Shown: positions 48,211 through 59,276 of the stretch, one piece after another
Position numbering within the stretch: the first letter of the stretch is position 1
How the letters are laid out: the number at the start of each line of letters is the position of its first letter
From: Linum tenue
Taxonomy: Eukaryota > Streptophyta > Magnoliopsida > Malpighiales > Linaceae
NCBI GenBank assembly: GCA_946122785.1
Contig: CAMGYJ010000006.1
Span: 68,263,676 to 68,327,675 of the forward strand
Length of the DNA: 64,000 bases
Direction of reading: 5' to 3'
Translations under genes and position numbers: made by a program
Notes under the pieces: model-generated
Seen by the model: only the letters and a program-made list of their open reading frames with translations
Databases searched by the model: none
Told to the model about the DNA's origin: nothing

Positions 48211-50400
48211 CACTACAAGAAAATTGGCTTTTAGTGTCGGTTATTTCTTATGTTTTGTGTCGGTTATAACCGACACAAAAAAAAATTAGAGTCGGTTCAC
48301 TTAACCGACACGAAACCTGCTGACACTAACCCGATTCATGTCGGTTTTGAGCAACCGCCGGAGTAACCGATGCAAAAATGAATTGTGTCAGTTATTTTGT
48401 GTCGCTTTAACCGACGCTAATCATATAAGAAATAATCATTCTAATTATTATTTTCTTAATTATATGAATTATTTGTGTCGATTTAACCGACTCGAAATAA
48501 CCGACACAAATTATAAAATAAAATAAAAATAAAAAAACTTCCGCCGCCGGAAGCAGAGATCCGTCTCCTCCATCCTCAGAAAGCCTCCAATACCCAGAAA
48601 GCCCCAACACCAAGAAATCCCCATACGCAAAAAAAAAAAAAACCAGATCGTCGTTGCCATCACACCTCCGCCCTAGCAACTCTGTCGTCTATCCACACCA
48701 CCGCACCTCCATCTCCGGTCGTCTATTCTGCATTCTCTGTGTTGTCCATCGACGGAGAAAGAAGGAAGAAGGAGTCTTCCTCTCCCTGTCCGGAACGCGA
48801 CCAGATCCAACATCAGAACCCAAAACTTTGTTCGACTCACTCTTCCTCTATCTCAAATCTCCCCTGTCTTCCTCTGCCCTCCCCTGTCTCAAATCTCTCC
48901 TCTCAAATCGGCGTCGCTGCTAGGGATGGCAATATTACTCATACCCATGGGTATTTTACTATCCAACCCAATTGGGTTGGGTATGGAATCCAAATAGATG
49001 TTAGATGGGTAGAGTTTGATGGGTTTGTACCCATACCCATTTACTTGGGTTGAGTTGGGTTTTTAACATATGGATTTGGGTTTGTATCCATACCCAAATG
49101 CAAATTACAGTTTGGTACCTAAACTTAATAGTTATGCATATTTAGTACCTAAATTAAATTTTTTTTCATATAAGTCCTCAAAATATCAATGAAAAATTAC
49201 ATTTTAGTACCTAAAATTTTTTGGTATCACATTTTGGTGCCTAAACTTTTCAAGTTTTACAAATAGGTCCAATTTTTGTATGTGTAGTTAAAACACCCTC
49301 AAGTAAATGGATATCCATATCCAACCCATACCCATTTAGATAATATCCATATCTAACACAAACGCATATACAAACCCCAAACCCATACACACATCACCCA
49401 AACCCTACCCATAATAAATGGGTCTACTTAGGTTTGGGCAAAATTACCCATGGGTGGGTAAATTGCCATCCCTAGTCGCTGCTGCTTCTAGGGGCTACTC
49501 CACCACCTGAAATCAACCAATATAAATTAAAATAAACCCAATTACAAATCTTTTGTTCATTTGGCAAAGAATAAGAAGAAAACAGACAATCAGATTGGGA
49601 ACCCAAATAGCTGGCAACCCTGGTCTCCTTTAGCCCAAGCGGTGGCGCAGCCGATGGAGAAGAAGATGAGGAGGCACTGAGAGAGGTCGGAGAAGGCGGC
49701 AGGAAGGCTTCTTCTTGAAGATCTGGAGCGAAAACCCCAACATCTGCCATCTCGATCTCTCCGCCGCCACCATCTCATCCAACCTTCGAAGCCTCACTCT
49801 CTGACCCCACCTTGCTGGAACCCTTGCTCTGTTGTCTCGACAGAGCAAGCAGCTAGAGGCGGAGGTGTCGTTTTTCTTAGAGGAATCAAAGGAAATGAAA
49901 GAAGGTTTTGTTTTCTTGAGAATAGAGTGAAAGGTGAAGGGGTTGTTGTTTGGAGAGGAACGAAGGAGAGATGTAGGTGAAGGGCTCGTTTTCAATTTCC
50001 AACAGAGAGAAATAGTGGTTTGAAATTTGGGCGGTGGTGGGTTTGATTTATCTGCTAAAAATTTTCAACCATAAAGGGGGGAAATTTTGGGCGGTGGTCA
50101 AAATTTTGGTGGGAATTTCTAACGAAAAAATTAGGCGGGCATTGAAAAATTGGGCGGGCAAAGGATTTGTGTCGGTTAAATACGAAACCGACCCAAATCA
50201 ACAATAATTGTGTCGGTTATAGTGAAAACCGACTCAAATACTATAGAAATTGTGTCGGTTCTTATTAACCGATGTAAAATCATAAAAAATTGTGTCGGTT
50301 GCTTAACCGACACAAATCTCCGACGCTAAATAATTTTTTAGTGTCGGTTCAATGAACCGACACAACACAACCGACACAAAACCCCTATTTTCTTGTAGTG
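48211..50400. mobile_element. 2.2-kb non-autonomous CACTA (En/Spm, CMC) element
   Basis: Ends CACTACAAGAAAATTGG and, read inward, CACTACAAGAAAATAGG. The 3-bp duplication TGG abuts both ends (48208-48210, 50401-50403). Both subterminal regions (48230-48520, 50165-50380) hold many copies of GTGTCGGTT, often paired with AACCGACAC as short palindromes. CACTA transposases bind such arrays. There is no transposase. The interior at 48540-48920 and 49480-49990 has open frames I cannot assign. Confidence 0.95.
48921..49474. mobile_element. 554-bp hAT element nested in the CACTA element
   Basis: Ends TAGGGATGGCAATATTAC and, read inward, TAGGGATGGCAATTTACCC. The duplication GTCGCTGC is perfect (48913-48920, 49475-49482). 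ACCCATGGGT palindromes sit near both ends. No coding. Confidence 0.95.
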
Positions 50401-50579
50401 TGGACTGTCACTTTGTTCGCGAGCGTGTTCAATCACTTGAGATTGCCCCTACCAAGATTGCTACCTCCGAACAACCAGCTGACTTGTTCACGAAGGGATT
50501 GAGTGTTCATCAGTTTCATCATCTCTTCGTCAAACTCGGACTTCTTGACATTCACTCCTTAGCTTTAGGGGGAGCGTAG

Positions 50580-50851
50580 TGATCTGTAATTACCGTCCAT
50601 TAAAATTAGGGATCATATTGTAATTTACCCCCTCTCCACGTTGTATGTGTTTTAGGAGAGCTAGGGTTGTTTTAGTTTAAAACTCTCGGCTAGGGCAGCA
50701 GCCGAAAACGAGTAAACAGAAAAGAAGAAATAAGATTTCGGCCTGAGAGCCTCAAGCTCTCCGTGGAGTAGTCCCGTTCACATCGAACGGGGAAACCACG
50801 TAAATCGCGTGTTGTGTTCCTCTTTTCCCTTCTGTTTCATCGAATTTTACA
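50580..50851 (+). repeat. Right LTR of the copia element
   Basis: 272 bp, TGATCTGTAATTACCG to ATTTTACA. The last part matches the left LTR remnant. Confidence 0.9.
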
Positions 50852-50965
50852 TATGGTAATACCAAATATAGACAAATTCGACACGGTATTCGATATATAT
50901 CCCAAATATTGGTACCAAACTTCCAACCCCAAGAACTTTGATATTTTTCCTTTATCTTTTACAGG

Positions 50966-51249
50966 ATTAATCGCGCTCTTACGCCTTCGCGTTGGAGGGG
51001 TTGACTATTCGACTGTCGTGAGTATTATGACCGCAACCGACGAGGTGCCCAAAGCGGAGAAGAAACCATGCGCTGAGAATAAAAGTGCCCAAAGAAGGAG
51101 CTGGTCGTGCAACATCGAGAGATCTTTGCCAATCTGTGCATTTTCACGATCACTTCAGCAGCTGTCTTCTACCATTCCTTGTGCTCTTTTGTCCCAATTT
51201 CTCCCCAACTTGTCCAACATCGATTCTTTTGTCATATTTACCTGCTAGA
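50966..51249 (+). pseudogene. Right part of an unrecognised gene fragment
   Basis: After a TTTTACAG that looks like a splice acceptor, one frame reads IALLRLRVGGVDYSTVVSI and DEVPKAEKKPCAENKSAQRR, then continues to a TAG at 51247. Possibly continuous with 43471-43623 before the TIR element arrived. Identity unknown. Confidence 0.45.
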
Positions 51250-51453
51250 ACCTGCAATGTACACAAACAAGTGCAAGCTAGTATAAAATAGACTAAGGGA
51301 ATACTCCAAATCAAGCTAAACTATCGAAATGTGAGGGAAAAAAATATGTGTAATTATGTTCGAATTAGTTAAACCATAATCGAACAAGATACTACCCTAC
51401 TTTTGGAATGGAAGAGGCAATGTCGCATACTAATTGCCTTGTATTTCTTATGG

Positions 51454-51975
51454 AGCATGGTAGTCTTTGATATGTGGTTGAAGGGGTATTTCAATACGAG
51501 TGTTCTATTTGTCAATCATTCATTTACAATTCGGGTTGAGGTACCAATTGTGTGTTTTTTCTTAAAATAAAGTATGATAGACATGCATAGTAACTAATAA
51601 GCTAAGAGCAATATACTTGTAGATGAATTTCGTGCGGATACTTAAACATCAATTATTTGGGATAAATATCACATTTGGTCATCGAGTGACCTAAATTGAT
51701 ATTAAATTTTTCTAAGGACTAAACAAGACACTATTTAGTAATCTCAGTGACCAAATGTTATATTTATCCCAAATAATTGATGTTTAAGTATCCGCACGAA
51801 ATTCATCTACAAGTATATTGCTGTTAGCTTATTAGTTACTATGCATGTCTATCATACTTTATTTTAAGAAAAAACACACAATTGGTACCTCAACCCGAAT
51901 TGTAAATGAATGATTGACAAATAGAACACTCGTATTGAAATACCCCTTCAACCACATATCAAAGACTACCATGCT
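51454..51975. repeat. Long inverted repeat, 206-bp arms with one mismatch
   Basis: Left arm 51454-51659 and right arm 51770-51975 are reverse complements with a single mismatch. The 110-bp centre is itself partly self-complementary, since GGATAAAT(..)ACATTTGGTCA occurs at both ends. Transcribed RNA would form a near-perfect hairpin. The left arm lies outside, and the right arm inside, the MULE at 51660-52218. Confidence 0.95.
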
Positions 51976-52218
51976 TAATGGAGTTGGACGAAGGCTAACG
52001 GGAGAGTTACTAAATGTGACCTGTTTCAGTAATTCGAATAAATAAATGTGACACGTTTCAGTAATTCGAGTGACCGGAGTTGGACGAAGGCTAACGGGAG
52101 AGTGACTAAATGTGACATGTTTCAGTAATTCGAGTGACCTAAATTGATATTAAATTATTTTAGTGATTAAACATGACACGATGTAGTAATCTCAGTGACC
52201 AAATATGACATTTATCCC
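51660..52218. mobile_element. MULE containing an inverted copy of its own flank
   Basis: Ends GGATAAAT..CATTTGGTCA and, read inward, GGGATAAATGTCATATTTGG. The 9-bp duplication AATTATTTG abuts both ends (51651-51659, 52219-52227). The right part (51976-52218) repeats TAATTCGAGTGACC and ACGGGAGAGT blocks shared with the mini-MULE at 54091-54333. Confidence 0.8.
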
Positions 52219-52276
52219 AATTATTTGGACACTAGTTTATAAAGTGTCGATATATATTCAACAACCGTGAGTGTCT

Positions 52277-53666
52277 TGATAGACCGTTAATTGCACATAT
52301 TTTTACCCCTATTCTTGAGCCGTTTTGAGATGTTGATTCTCGTGTTTTAAGTCGATTTCACGCTAGGTTGTTCTTGTTTGTGATATTTCAGATCCTAGTA
52401 CGTGAATGAAGGCTTGGGAACGAGTTCGGGGTCGATTGGACAAAGATTGGACGTTTGGCGAGAAGCTGAGGAACTCACACGGGCACGCCTAAAATCCTAC
52501 ACAGCCGTGTGACTTGGCCGTGTGGCACCAATTTGCACGGGCAAGCCACACTGGCCGTGTAGGGGACCCCTTGTGACCGTGTGGAAAGTCCAGGGAGCTC
52601 ACATGGGCAGACTAAAATCCACACGGCCGTGTGGTTTTGGCCTTGTAGCGTGCCTGAAGCCACTTAAGTGAAACGCGGCGTTTTGCACATCCACACGGGC
52701 AGAATGGAAATCCACACGGCCGTGTGGTCGGGAATTTCTGGGTTTTAACCCAATTTCCAGCCAAGGGAGAAGGAAGTGAGTTTTAGAGAGACAAAGCGTA
52801 TACCTAGAGAGAGAAAGGGACGAATCTGATTCTCCAAGGGCCTTAGATCGATCTCCATCACCATTGGAGCCCGACTTGAGCTTGGAGAAGAGCTGATTGA
52901 GTGCCATACGCAGAATCTCATCCTTCACAGTATGGTTTCCGCATCTGAGCTAGATTTCTCATCTCTCTCTATGGAGTAACTTTCTCTTTCACCTGGGTAA
53001 GAAGAACCCTAGATTTGTATGTTAGGTCTGATTGTATGAACCCAAGTACAGATTCAGTGATATGATTATATTCAATTGAGGTTTGATTTGTTGAATGGCA
53101 TGAATCCTGATCAAATTCCTGTTATTTCTGCTTTGACCTGGAAAGAGAATATCTGCCTAGGTTGATAGAGCACCCTTGATTGAAGGTAGGGAATTGACGA
53201 CTTTAGTCGAGGATTCAATTCACTATCCTGTACCGAATTTACTTCGGTAGTGGAGGTTTGGTTCGTTAGGGCTTCAATCTGTTTACTCTGGTGGAGGTTA
53301 GTCGCCCGCAGGGGACTCAGATTGAGAGGATCCGGAGACCTTTAGTCGAGACTGCAGACTGTTTAAGAACCTCCCGCAGTATAACTATCATTGAAATTGA
53401 ACTTGGTAAATTACAATCCGGCTTAACTGCAGTCTAGGGGGAACCATATCCGGGTGACCTCTCTCGACTTGAAAACAACCTTTTAACTGCTTTGCTTGTT
53501 TGCTTGTTTGGACCTTCACTACACTTTCACTGCTAAATAATAAGAACTCACGGAGTAGTCATCACACTTAGGACCCGGGTTGACATTAAAACCCAAACCC
53601 GCTATACTACGGTTTAGGAGGTAGTTACACTTGGCCATTTTCTAGAGTGACGGTAGGAGCGAGTCA
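52277..53666 (+). mobile_element. Solo LTR of a second Athila-type family
   Basis: 1390 bp, TGATAGACCG to GCGAGTCA. Block order matches the Athila LTRs at 30293 and 41713 from end to end, including the CACGGCCGTGTGG words (52500-52730), the TAGTC hairpins (from 53191), CCCGGGTTGACA and the TTTCTAGAGTGACGGTAGGAG end. No primer site or internal region follows, so it arose by LTR-LTR recombination or truncation. Flanking pentamers TGTCT and TAACT do not match. Confidence 0.9.
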
Positions 53667-54080
53667 TAACTCTATTTCCTCAATTAACATTATTACATAA
53701 CGTGAGTTTTGTCCATTCCATCAAATACGCAATTGAGATATATGCATATGTACTAATACAAGTGAGCCTCTACACCAACCTCGTATTCTTCCTTGTGAAT
53801 TGAGCATCACCATGGGTAGATAATTACTAGTTCCAACATTGTTATTTGTAAGTTGTAATGTCGTGGCTTCAAATTATCTTGTGATGAACCAATTGATTAT
53901 GAAAGTCTGCGCCTCAATTTGGCTTATTCACGCATTATTGATTTTTAATGCTATTTTGAATCGAATTGGGGCTTGCGCGCTTCAGTTGGGGTTATTGGTT
54001 GTTTTTAAACGAATTGGGGCGTGCACGTCCCAATTTGCTTCTATAGACAGTAGATTTGGAAATATTTTCACAAATGCAGA
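53667..54080. other. No recognisable gene
   Basis: An 85-codon plus-strand frame at 53839-54096 has no recognisable domain. Confidence 0.5.
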
Positions 54081-54090
54081 ATTTTGGATA

Positions 54091-54333
54091 GGGTAAATGC
54101 TACATTTGGTCACTGAGATTACTAAATCATGTCATGTTTAGTCACTAGAAAAAATTAATATCAATTTTGGTCACTCGAATTACTGAAACATGTCACATTT
54201 AGTCACTCTCCCGTTAATTTCCGTTCAACTCTGGTTACTCGATTTTTTTTTTTTTATGAATGTCACTCGAATTACTGAAACATGTCACATAACACGATTT
54301 AGTAATTCCAGTGACCAAGTGTGACATTTACCC
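54091..54333. mobile_element. 243-bp mini-MULE
   Basis: Inverted ends GGGTAAATGCTACATTTGGT and GGGTAAATGTCACACTTGGT. Flanking 10-mers ATTTTGGATA (54081-54090) and ATTTTAGATA (54334-54343) match at nine of ten positions. It is nearly all terminal-repeat sequence with GTCACTCGAATTACTGAAAC blocks. It belongs to the same family as 51660-52218 and is related to 60215-61912. Confidence 0.85.
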
Positions 54334-54343
54334 ATTTTAGATA

Positions 54344-55446
54344 ATATTTTTAAAAAACACAATATTTTAGGGGAAAATAACCTTATTTGCCGGCTAGTAA
54401 AAAACCAAGCTAAAAGCCATCTCCCACAAAACCGAATAAATGCCCCGCCTATGCCTCTTCAATTATCAGGCCCCCTAGGTTTGACCTTTGTTACATCCCC
54501 ATATCCTTTGACCATCTTGCTGCCCCTTTTAATATTTTCTTTTCTGGTTAATTATTGTGTGGTGCAAGTTGTTGAGTCGTTTTGAACAATGGAAAATGGT
54601 AACAAACCGTGTGGACCTCTAGATTCATCATGTGCTTCCCCTACCTCTCTCTGTCATCCAGCACATTCATTATTGTTTTTTACTATTTGCCATAAACTCT
54701 CGCCATGATTAGTTCAATAATTAACCACACATATCTCACATTTTGGAGAATCTCAATTCTCAAGTCTTAACATGCTTCTCCAGATTCAATTCCTGTCCCT
54801 CGAGAAAATGCTTGTATTGAGAAAATGCTTTGAATTAACAACTGATTTAGGCAATGTGAATTAGTTTGTTATGTTGTGCTACCTCTCTAATTGTTTGAAA
54901 TCGTATAATTTTCATACTAACAGATGACAAAAGCATATGACCGGTGCAAATTTTTGTTCCAAAAATTAATTTTTATTTTAAATAAGATAATTTAGAACTA
55001 AAGTATAAAATACGAGGGTGGCTCGCAAGAAATTGGTAAGCATGTTTATAGGGAGGCGAATGTAATTGCAGGCTACCTATCCAATTTAGGACATTCGTTT
55101 TTCGTTAGTTTTCATAGATTAGTCATACCTGATAGCTAGTGTGTTGGTGTATTGGTTAGACCATGACTTTACTAGGGACCAAATATCCCATTGGCAAATA
55201 TGTGCAGGGCAAATATGTGTATTGGTTAGACCATGAGTCATGACTTTACTAGGGACCAAATATTCGTTTTTCGTTATTATTCAATCACTCATTGGCAAAT
55301 ATGTGTAGGGCAGCACCACCACCTAATCCGCTGCTAATCATGGCAGCTAAACCGCGGTTTTGTATAATGATGAAAAAATGAACCCACCATACGAAACAAC
55401 AAAATAATGTCTCACGTGCCACGTGTTTAGTTTCACACACAGTTTC
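54344..55446. other. No recognisable gene; local duplication
   Basis: AT-rich. At about 55147-55310 a phrase containing TATTGGTTAGACCATGA and ACTAGGGACCAAATAT occurs twice, as does CATTGGCAAATATGTG, indicating a local duplication. Confidence 0.5.
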
Positions 55447-55454
55447 CCTCCTTT

Positions 55455-56068
55455 TAGACTTGGCAATCGGACCGGGTTGGGTAATTTCGGATTGTAGACT
55501 CTGGTTACGGGTCAGATCATGTTTGGTTGACTTATTTCGGGTCAAAAATCAACCTAGCCCATTCGGTTTTGGGCAGGGTTACAGGTAGTTTCAGGTTATA
55601 AGCGTTCTCAGAAACAATATCAAACATGCTTCATATTTTCTCAAAGAACACAAATTTTCACATATGCATGATAATAGTTTACCTAACACATGTCAATTAA
55701 CATATTCTCAAATCTTCACGTGCTAATTAAATAAAATACAAATTGCGCAAATCGTCAAAAAACAATCACAAGAGTAATAATTCTACAAGAAACACATGAT
55801 ATTTGATTATCCTTAAACTCCAAACATGTCATTTAAATCTTTGCGTTTTTTTTTAACATCTCACCAATTTATGAGTGATTTGATCATTTTGAGAGTGATA
55901 TATAAAATAAAATGGGTCTAACGGGTCGATCCGCTAACCCACCCGACCCGACCCAAAAAATTATGGGTTATCAAGTTCGGATCATTCGAATTTCGGGTTA
56001 TAATTTTTTTTGTTTTTCAGATGATTTCGGATCGAATCAACGAATCGGATTGTAATTTGCCAGGTCTG
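55455..56068. mobile_element. 614-bp hAT-type element
   Basis: Ends TAGACTTGGCAATCGGACC and, read inward, CAGACCTGGCAAATTACAA. Flanking 8-mers CCTCCTTT (55447-55454) and TCTCCTTT (56069-56076) match at seven of eight positions. Interior motifs include GGGTCGGGTTG-type words near both ends. No coding. Confidence 0.75.
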
Positions 56069-57292
56069 TCTCCTTTATTTGTTTATGCATTTGAATTTCA
56101 CCGACAGTGGTCATCTCCACGAACATTATAACTGTCAAAGAAATTGACAAATGATAAATTAGAATACATGATTTTTGGCAATACAATAATCACAGAGATA
56201 ATAGCAATTAAAAATGCCCATAAGTTGGATTTAAAATGTCCTATCTATCGCTCACATACGTTGTATTATATAGGCAACACAACCACCACTCTTCTTTTGT
56301 CCAGTATATGACAAGAGTTAAATCAAGATGCATGATACCTAACTTAGGTATCCAAGGAAGCAACAGCCATGCCCTATAGCTATGTGTAAAGATCTAATAA
56401 CACTGTAGACGATTTGCATTGAAAATTTAAGGTTTAATTCACCCGCATAGTCATAACATTCATGATTTTGACAAATATAGCCATTTTTTGAATAGTACAC
56501 TGATGTAGTTTTTTCCGTACAATTCTTTGACGGTTCATTTAACTTGCTGACTGGACTAACGGCCGCGGCTGATGTGGCGTTGTTTCTTTTGCATCTTTGC
56601 CACGTGGAAAACAATTTGTTTTTAATAAAAAGGTAGAACGACAAAGAAGAAGCCAAAAAGGGGATTCAGATCACTTTCCCCTTTTTCGTTCATCTATTCC
56701 CAACAACCTCAGCTCCTTTTCTCTCGACTCACCCCAACCGTTCACGATCGTCGACAAAGGGAAGCCATGCATTCGGCCGACGAGTAGCATCGGACGGTCG
56801 CTCCTTCGACGGCGGTACGGACTTCGGCGGTTCGGCTGACGGCGGCTAAGAAACATCGGCGGAGGAAACCCTAAATTTCGCGTTGCTAAGAAACCCTAAA
56901 TCGTGCGATTGGTGAGTCCTTGTGAACTGCTCTGGTTTTCTTCTTTGCACGGTTCGAATGAATGAATGATTTGTTAACGGGAAGTGGGTCTTGTGTATTT
57001 ATAGGTTCAAAGGTGGAAAGCGACATCCCAACTTCTTCGAGGGACAAGAATAAGTTTTTTTCACGTGCCCCTGAAAAAGACAGTAAACACCTGGAACCTC
57101 TGGTTATAATCGTCATTTAGTATAAAAGCTTCCACTTCTCGTGCTTCTCTTGGTTGTATGTGGAGTTCCCCAATTTGTTTAATCGCTTCTTGGATGTGTG
57201 TGTTTGACTTGTTTATTAGCGATTAATCATTAATTAGTTGTTAATGGAATAAACAATGAATTTTTGCAGAGAGATGGCAGATTCGTGAGAGG

Positions 57293-57582
57293 AAGCGAAT
57301 GGTGAGAATGTCACAAACCAGGAAGGGGAAGAAGATGATTTCCTGTCAGTAGAAGATGGGGTAGCAGCTTCTTTGCAAAGGAGGTGTACCACGTTTACGA
57401 TTCGAATGATGTTGATACTTCGGATGATGAATATCACAAAGCACGTGACAACTTACGAGCATATGGCGAGACGAGGAGGATGAGAAAGGTGTGGTCAAAG
57501 CGTGTTGGCAAGCTAGTTCGTGGACCTCAACCAACTGTTGTGGACCTGCATGGAAGTCAGCCACCACCTAGTCAGCCTTAGA
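57293..57582 (+). pseudogene. Acidic, charged ORF inside the MULE, possibly a transposase N-terminal remnant
   Basis: One frame reads EGEEDDFLSVEDGVAASLQ. A second, one step out of phase, reads VYHVYDSNDVDTSDDEYHKA and RVGKLVRGPQPTVVDL to a TAG at 57580-57582. Acidic Asp-Ser-Asp-Glu segments like this occur in the N-terminal part of plant MULE transposases, but the match is weak and the catalytic core is not present. Confidence 0.4.
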
Positions 57583-57997
57583 TTTAGGAAGAATATGATG
57601 CTTGAGTCATCTTTTGTGTAATGTCGATAGTAGACACTTATGTGCATGTTGCTATGTAACGACGATTACATGACTCATGAAGCAGTTCTTAGCAGATTAG
57701 GTAGCAAGTACTGAAGTTAGGGATGCAAATGAACACACTTCTATGGATGCAGACAACTTATTAGTTGCAGGTGTATGATGTACTCTAATGAACACCATTT
57801 TGATGTGCACCCTTTTGCACTTGCTTAATATATGTGTCTCAAAAAACCAAGACTATGTTGCTTTAAGGAAATAGAGAGACCACGTGTTACATTAATAAGT
57901 AAAGATCATTACATTTAAAGCTTGCATACATTTGCTAAGTTTCTTACTCAAACAGAAACACTTACAAATTGCCTAAGCTTCCACAGAATGCCAACAA

Positions 57998-58554
57998 TTA
58001 CAGACCAGATTCTGGCCTCCAAAGAACAACAACCAAAATAGCATTCATCAATACAACACCAATCAACAGATATCGAATGATACATACATCATCATCCAAT
58101 CTCCTAACACGCATTGCCATAACCTCATGAGCAAGCATCAATCTGCTTAGTTCTTCGGCCAACAATTCTTTTTCCTTCTTCATCTTCTCTGCCTTCCTTT
58201 CTGCTAGCAGCACACTCTCTTCCAGATTCTGAATAGAACCCATTTCATTAGTCCATGAGCCAGTTTCATCATCGTTTGATTCCACCCACCGAAAAAAATG
58301 ACAATTTTTTGCCCTATCCTGCAGCAAAATAATAAGCATGATTGTCAAAACTGTAGGTAAAAACCAATTGGGTCACAGCTTACCTTCCAATAAGGACAAC
58401 CATAGAATTGTCGCACTGGGTTCGTATAAGTACCCGAAGTTTTAAGAACACATGAGACGTTGTGCTCGCATCGAACGACAATCCTACTGTTGGTGCTTGC
58501 TGATCCGAAATCGACAACATTGAAATCCACCTTCTTTACACACCTATTCGACAT
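57998..58554 (-). CDS. GRF-type zinc-finger protein with coiled coil and C-terminal membrane segment
   Basis: Two exons fit exactly: 58554-58384 (57 codons, ending CPYWK at a GTAAGC donor) and 58318-57998 (106 codons plus stop, after a TTGCTGCAG acceptor), giving 163 residues. The GRF zinc-finger pattern is visible across the junction: VVRCEHNVSC, TYTNPVRQFYGCPYWK, then CHFFRWVES. The usual NPGR is NPVR, and one expected metal ligand may be His, so binding could be altered. A Lys/Glu-rich coiled coil (LLAERKAEKMKKEKELLAEE) follows, then a membrane segment (YLLIGVVLMNAILVVVLW) at the C end. The reading frame is intact. Its place inside a MULE suggests an accessory or captured gene; GRF fingers are associated with nucleic-acid binding in other proteins. 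Confidence 0.7.
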
Positions 58555-59276
58555 GGATTCAACTGCTGGGAAACGGAGATGAAGGAACGACTGGGATATT
58601 GGTGTATTTAGGCGAAAATGGAATCGGGAGAGTAACAGGGGACAGTAGCAGGGGAGGCGATATGGGTATGCTGAGAAGGAGGCGTCGACGGCAGTGAGGA
58701 GTTGGGGTGGAGAGGAGGTCTCGACGGAAGAAGGGATTGAAAATGGAAAGAAGGGATTGAAAATGAGTGTCTGATCTACGAACCCTAGAAAATAAGTGAG
58801 GAATGGAATGAAAACGACGACGATGAAGGAGAGAGAGAGAGAGTTAAATAATTTTATTTTTTTAATCTGATGTGGCGTCCACGTGGCTAAGTCCATTCGG
58901 TTGGCGATGACGTGTCATCCATTTGGCGGACAGATCAGCAAAACGTCCACTTAACTTACGGAGACGTTAACTCCGTCAAATATTTTAAGGGAAATGGCTA
59001 GATTAGTTAACGATGTTTGAAAAGTATGGCTACATCTGTGTATTATTCAAAAAGTGGTTATATTTATCAAAACCGTGAAAATTATGACTATGCGAGTGAA
59101 TTAAACCAAAATTTAATCGGTAAGAAATTCTCAGATCATCGACTAACATGCGGTAATTACATTTTTCTATTATCTAGCTCACTCACTCTATTGGTCTCAC
59201 TCACTCTCACACCATATGAACCTATATTTATCAACCACATCGAATCCCACTTGAAACAATGATAGAGCCCTATAGC

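Larger units (their letters stand above)
47679..50579 (+). pseudogene. copia RNase H, split by a CACTA element
   Basis: Before the CACTA element: YRRLVGRLLYLTVTRPDIVY, DADWGGCPTTRRSTTGFFI, KKQTVVARSSAEAEYRAM and NERTKHVEM, with a TAG just after the hAT duplication. After it (from 50401): DCHFVRERVQSLEIA and LADLFTKGLS-like sequence, up to the polypurine tract. Removing the CACTA element and one TGG copy restores the normal domain order. Confidence 0.9.
44235..50851 (+). mobile_element. Defective Ty1/copia retrotransposon with nested insertions
   Basis: The right LTR (50580-50851, TG...CA) follows a polypurine tract (TAGGGGGAGCG). The left LTR is reduced to about 110 bp (44235-44344) matching the last 135 bp of the right LTR and has its own internal loss. 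The primer site TGGTATCAGAGC (44345-44356) matches initiator tRNA-Met. Gene order gag, integrase, RT, RNase H defines copia type. Coding is broken many times, and two DNA transposons sit inside it. Confidence 0.92.
43624..50933. mobile_element. TIR element (probably hAT) split by the copia insertion
   Basis: The left end begins TAGAGGTGGAAATCAGTACGG. The right end read inward is TTGGGGTTGGAAGTTTGGTACC. Both sides are rich in GGTAT/ATACC motifs (43624-44230 and 50852-50933), which are otherwise interrupted only by the copia element. The 8 bases outside the ends do not match, so the class is inferred from the ends. Original length without inserts would be about 0.7 kb. Confidence 0.55.
56431..59107. 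mobile_element. 2.7-kb MULE with 9-bp target duplication and two gene remnants
   Basis: Ends GGTTTAATTCACCCGCATAG and, read inward, GGTTTAATTCACTCGCATAG. The inverted similarity extends about 90 bp well and more loosely to about 200 bp. The duplication AAAATTTAA abuts both ends exactly (56422-56430, 59108-59116). Inside are a GRF zinc-finger gene on the minus strand and an open frame on the plus strand. A full MURA transposase is absent. Confidence 0.9.

Noticed and set aside
49480..49995. Protein-coding gene inside the CACTA element
   Set aside because: Several overlapping frames of about 60-120 codons exist on the minus strand, with low-complexity Ser/Arg content and no recognisable family.
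52272..53671. Target duplication around the solo LTR
   Set aside because: The flanking pentamers TGTCT and TAACT differ at two of five positions, so no duplication is claimed.
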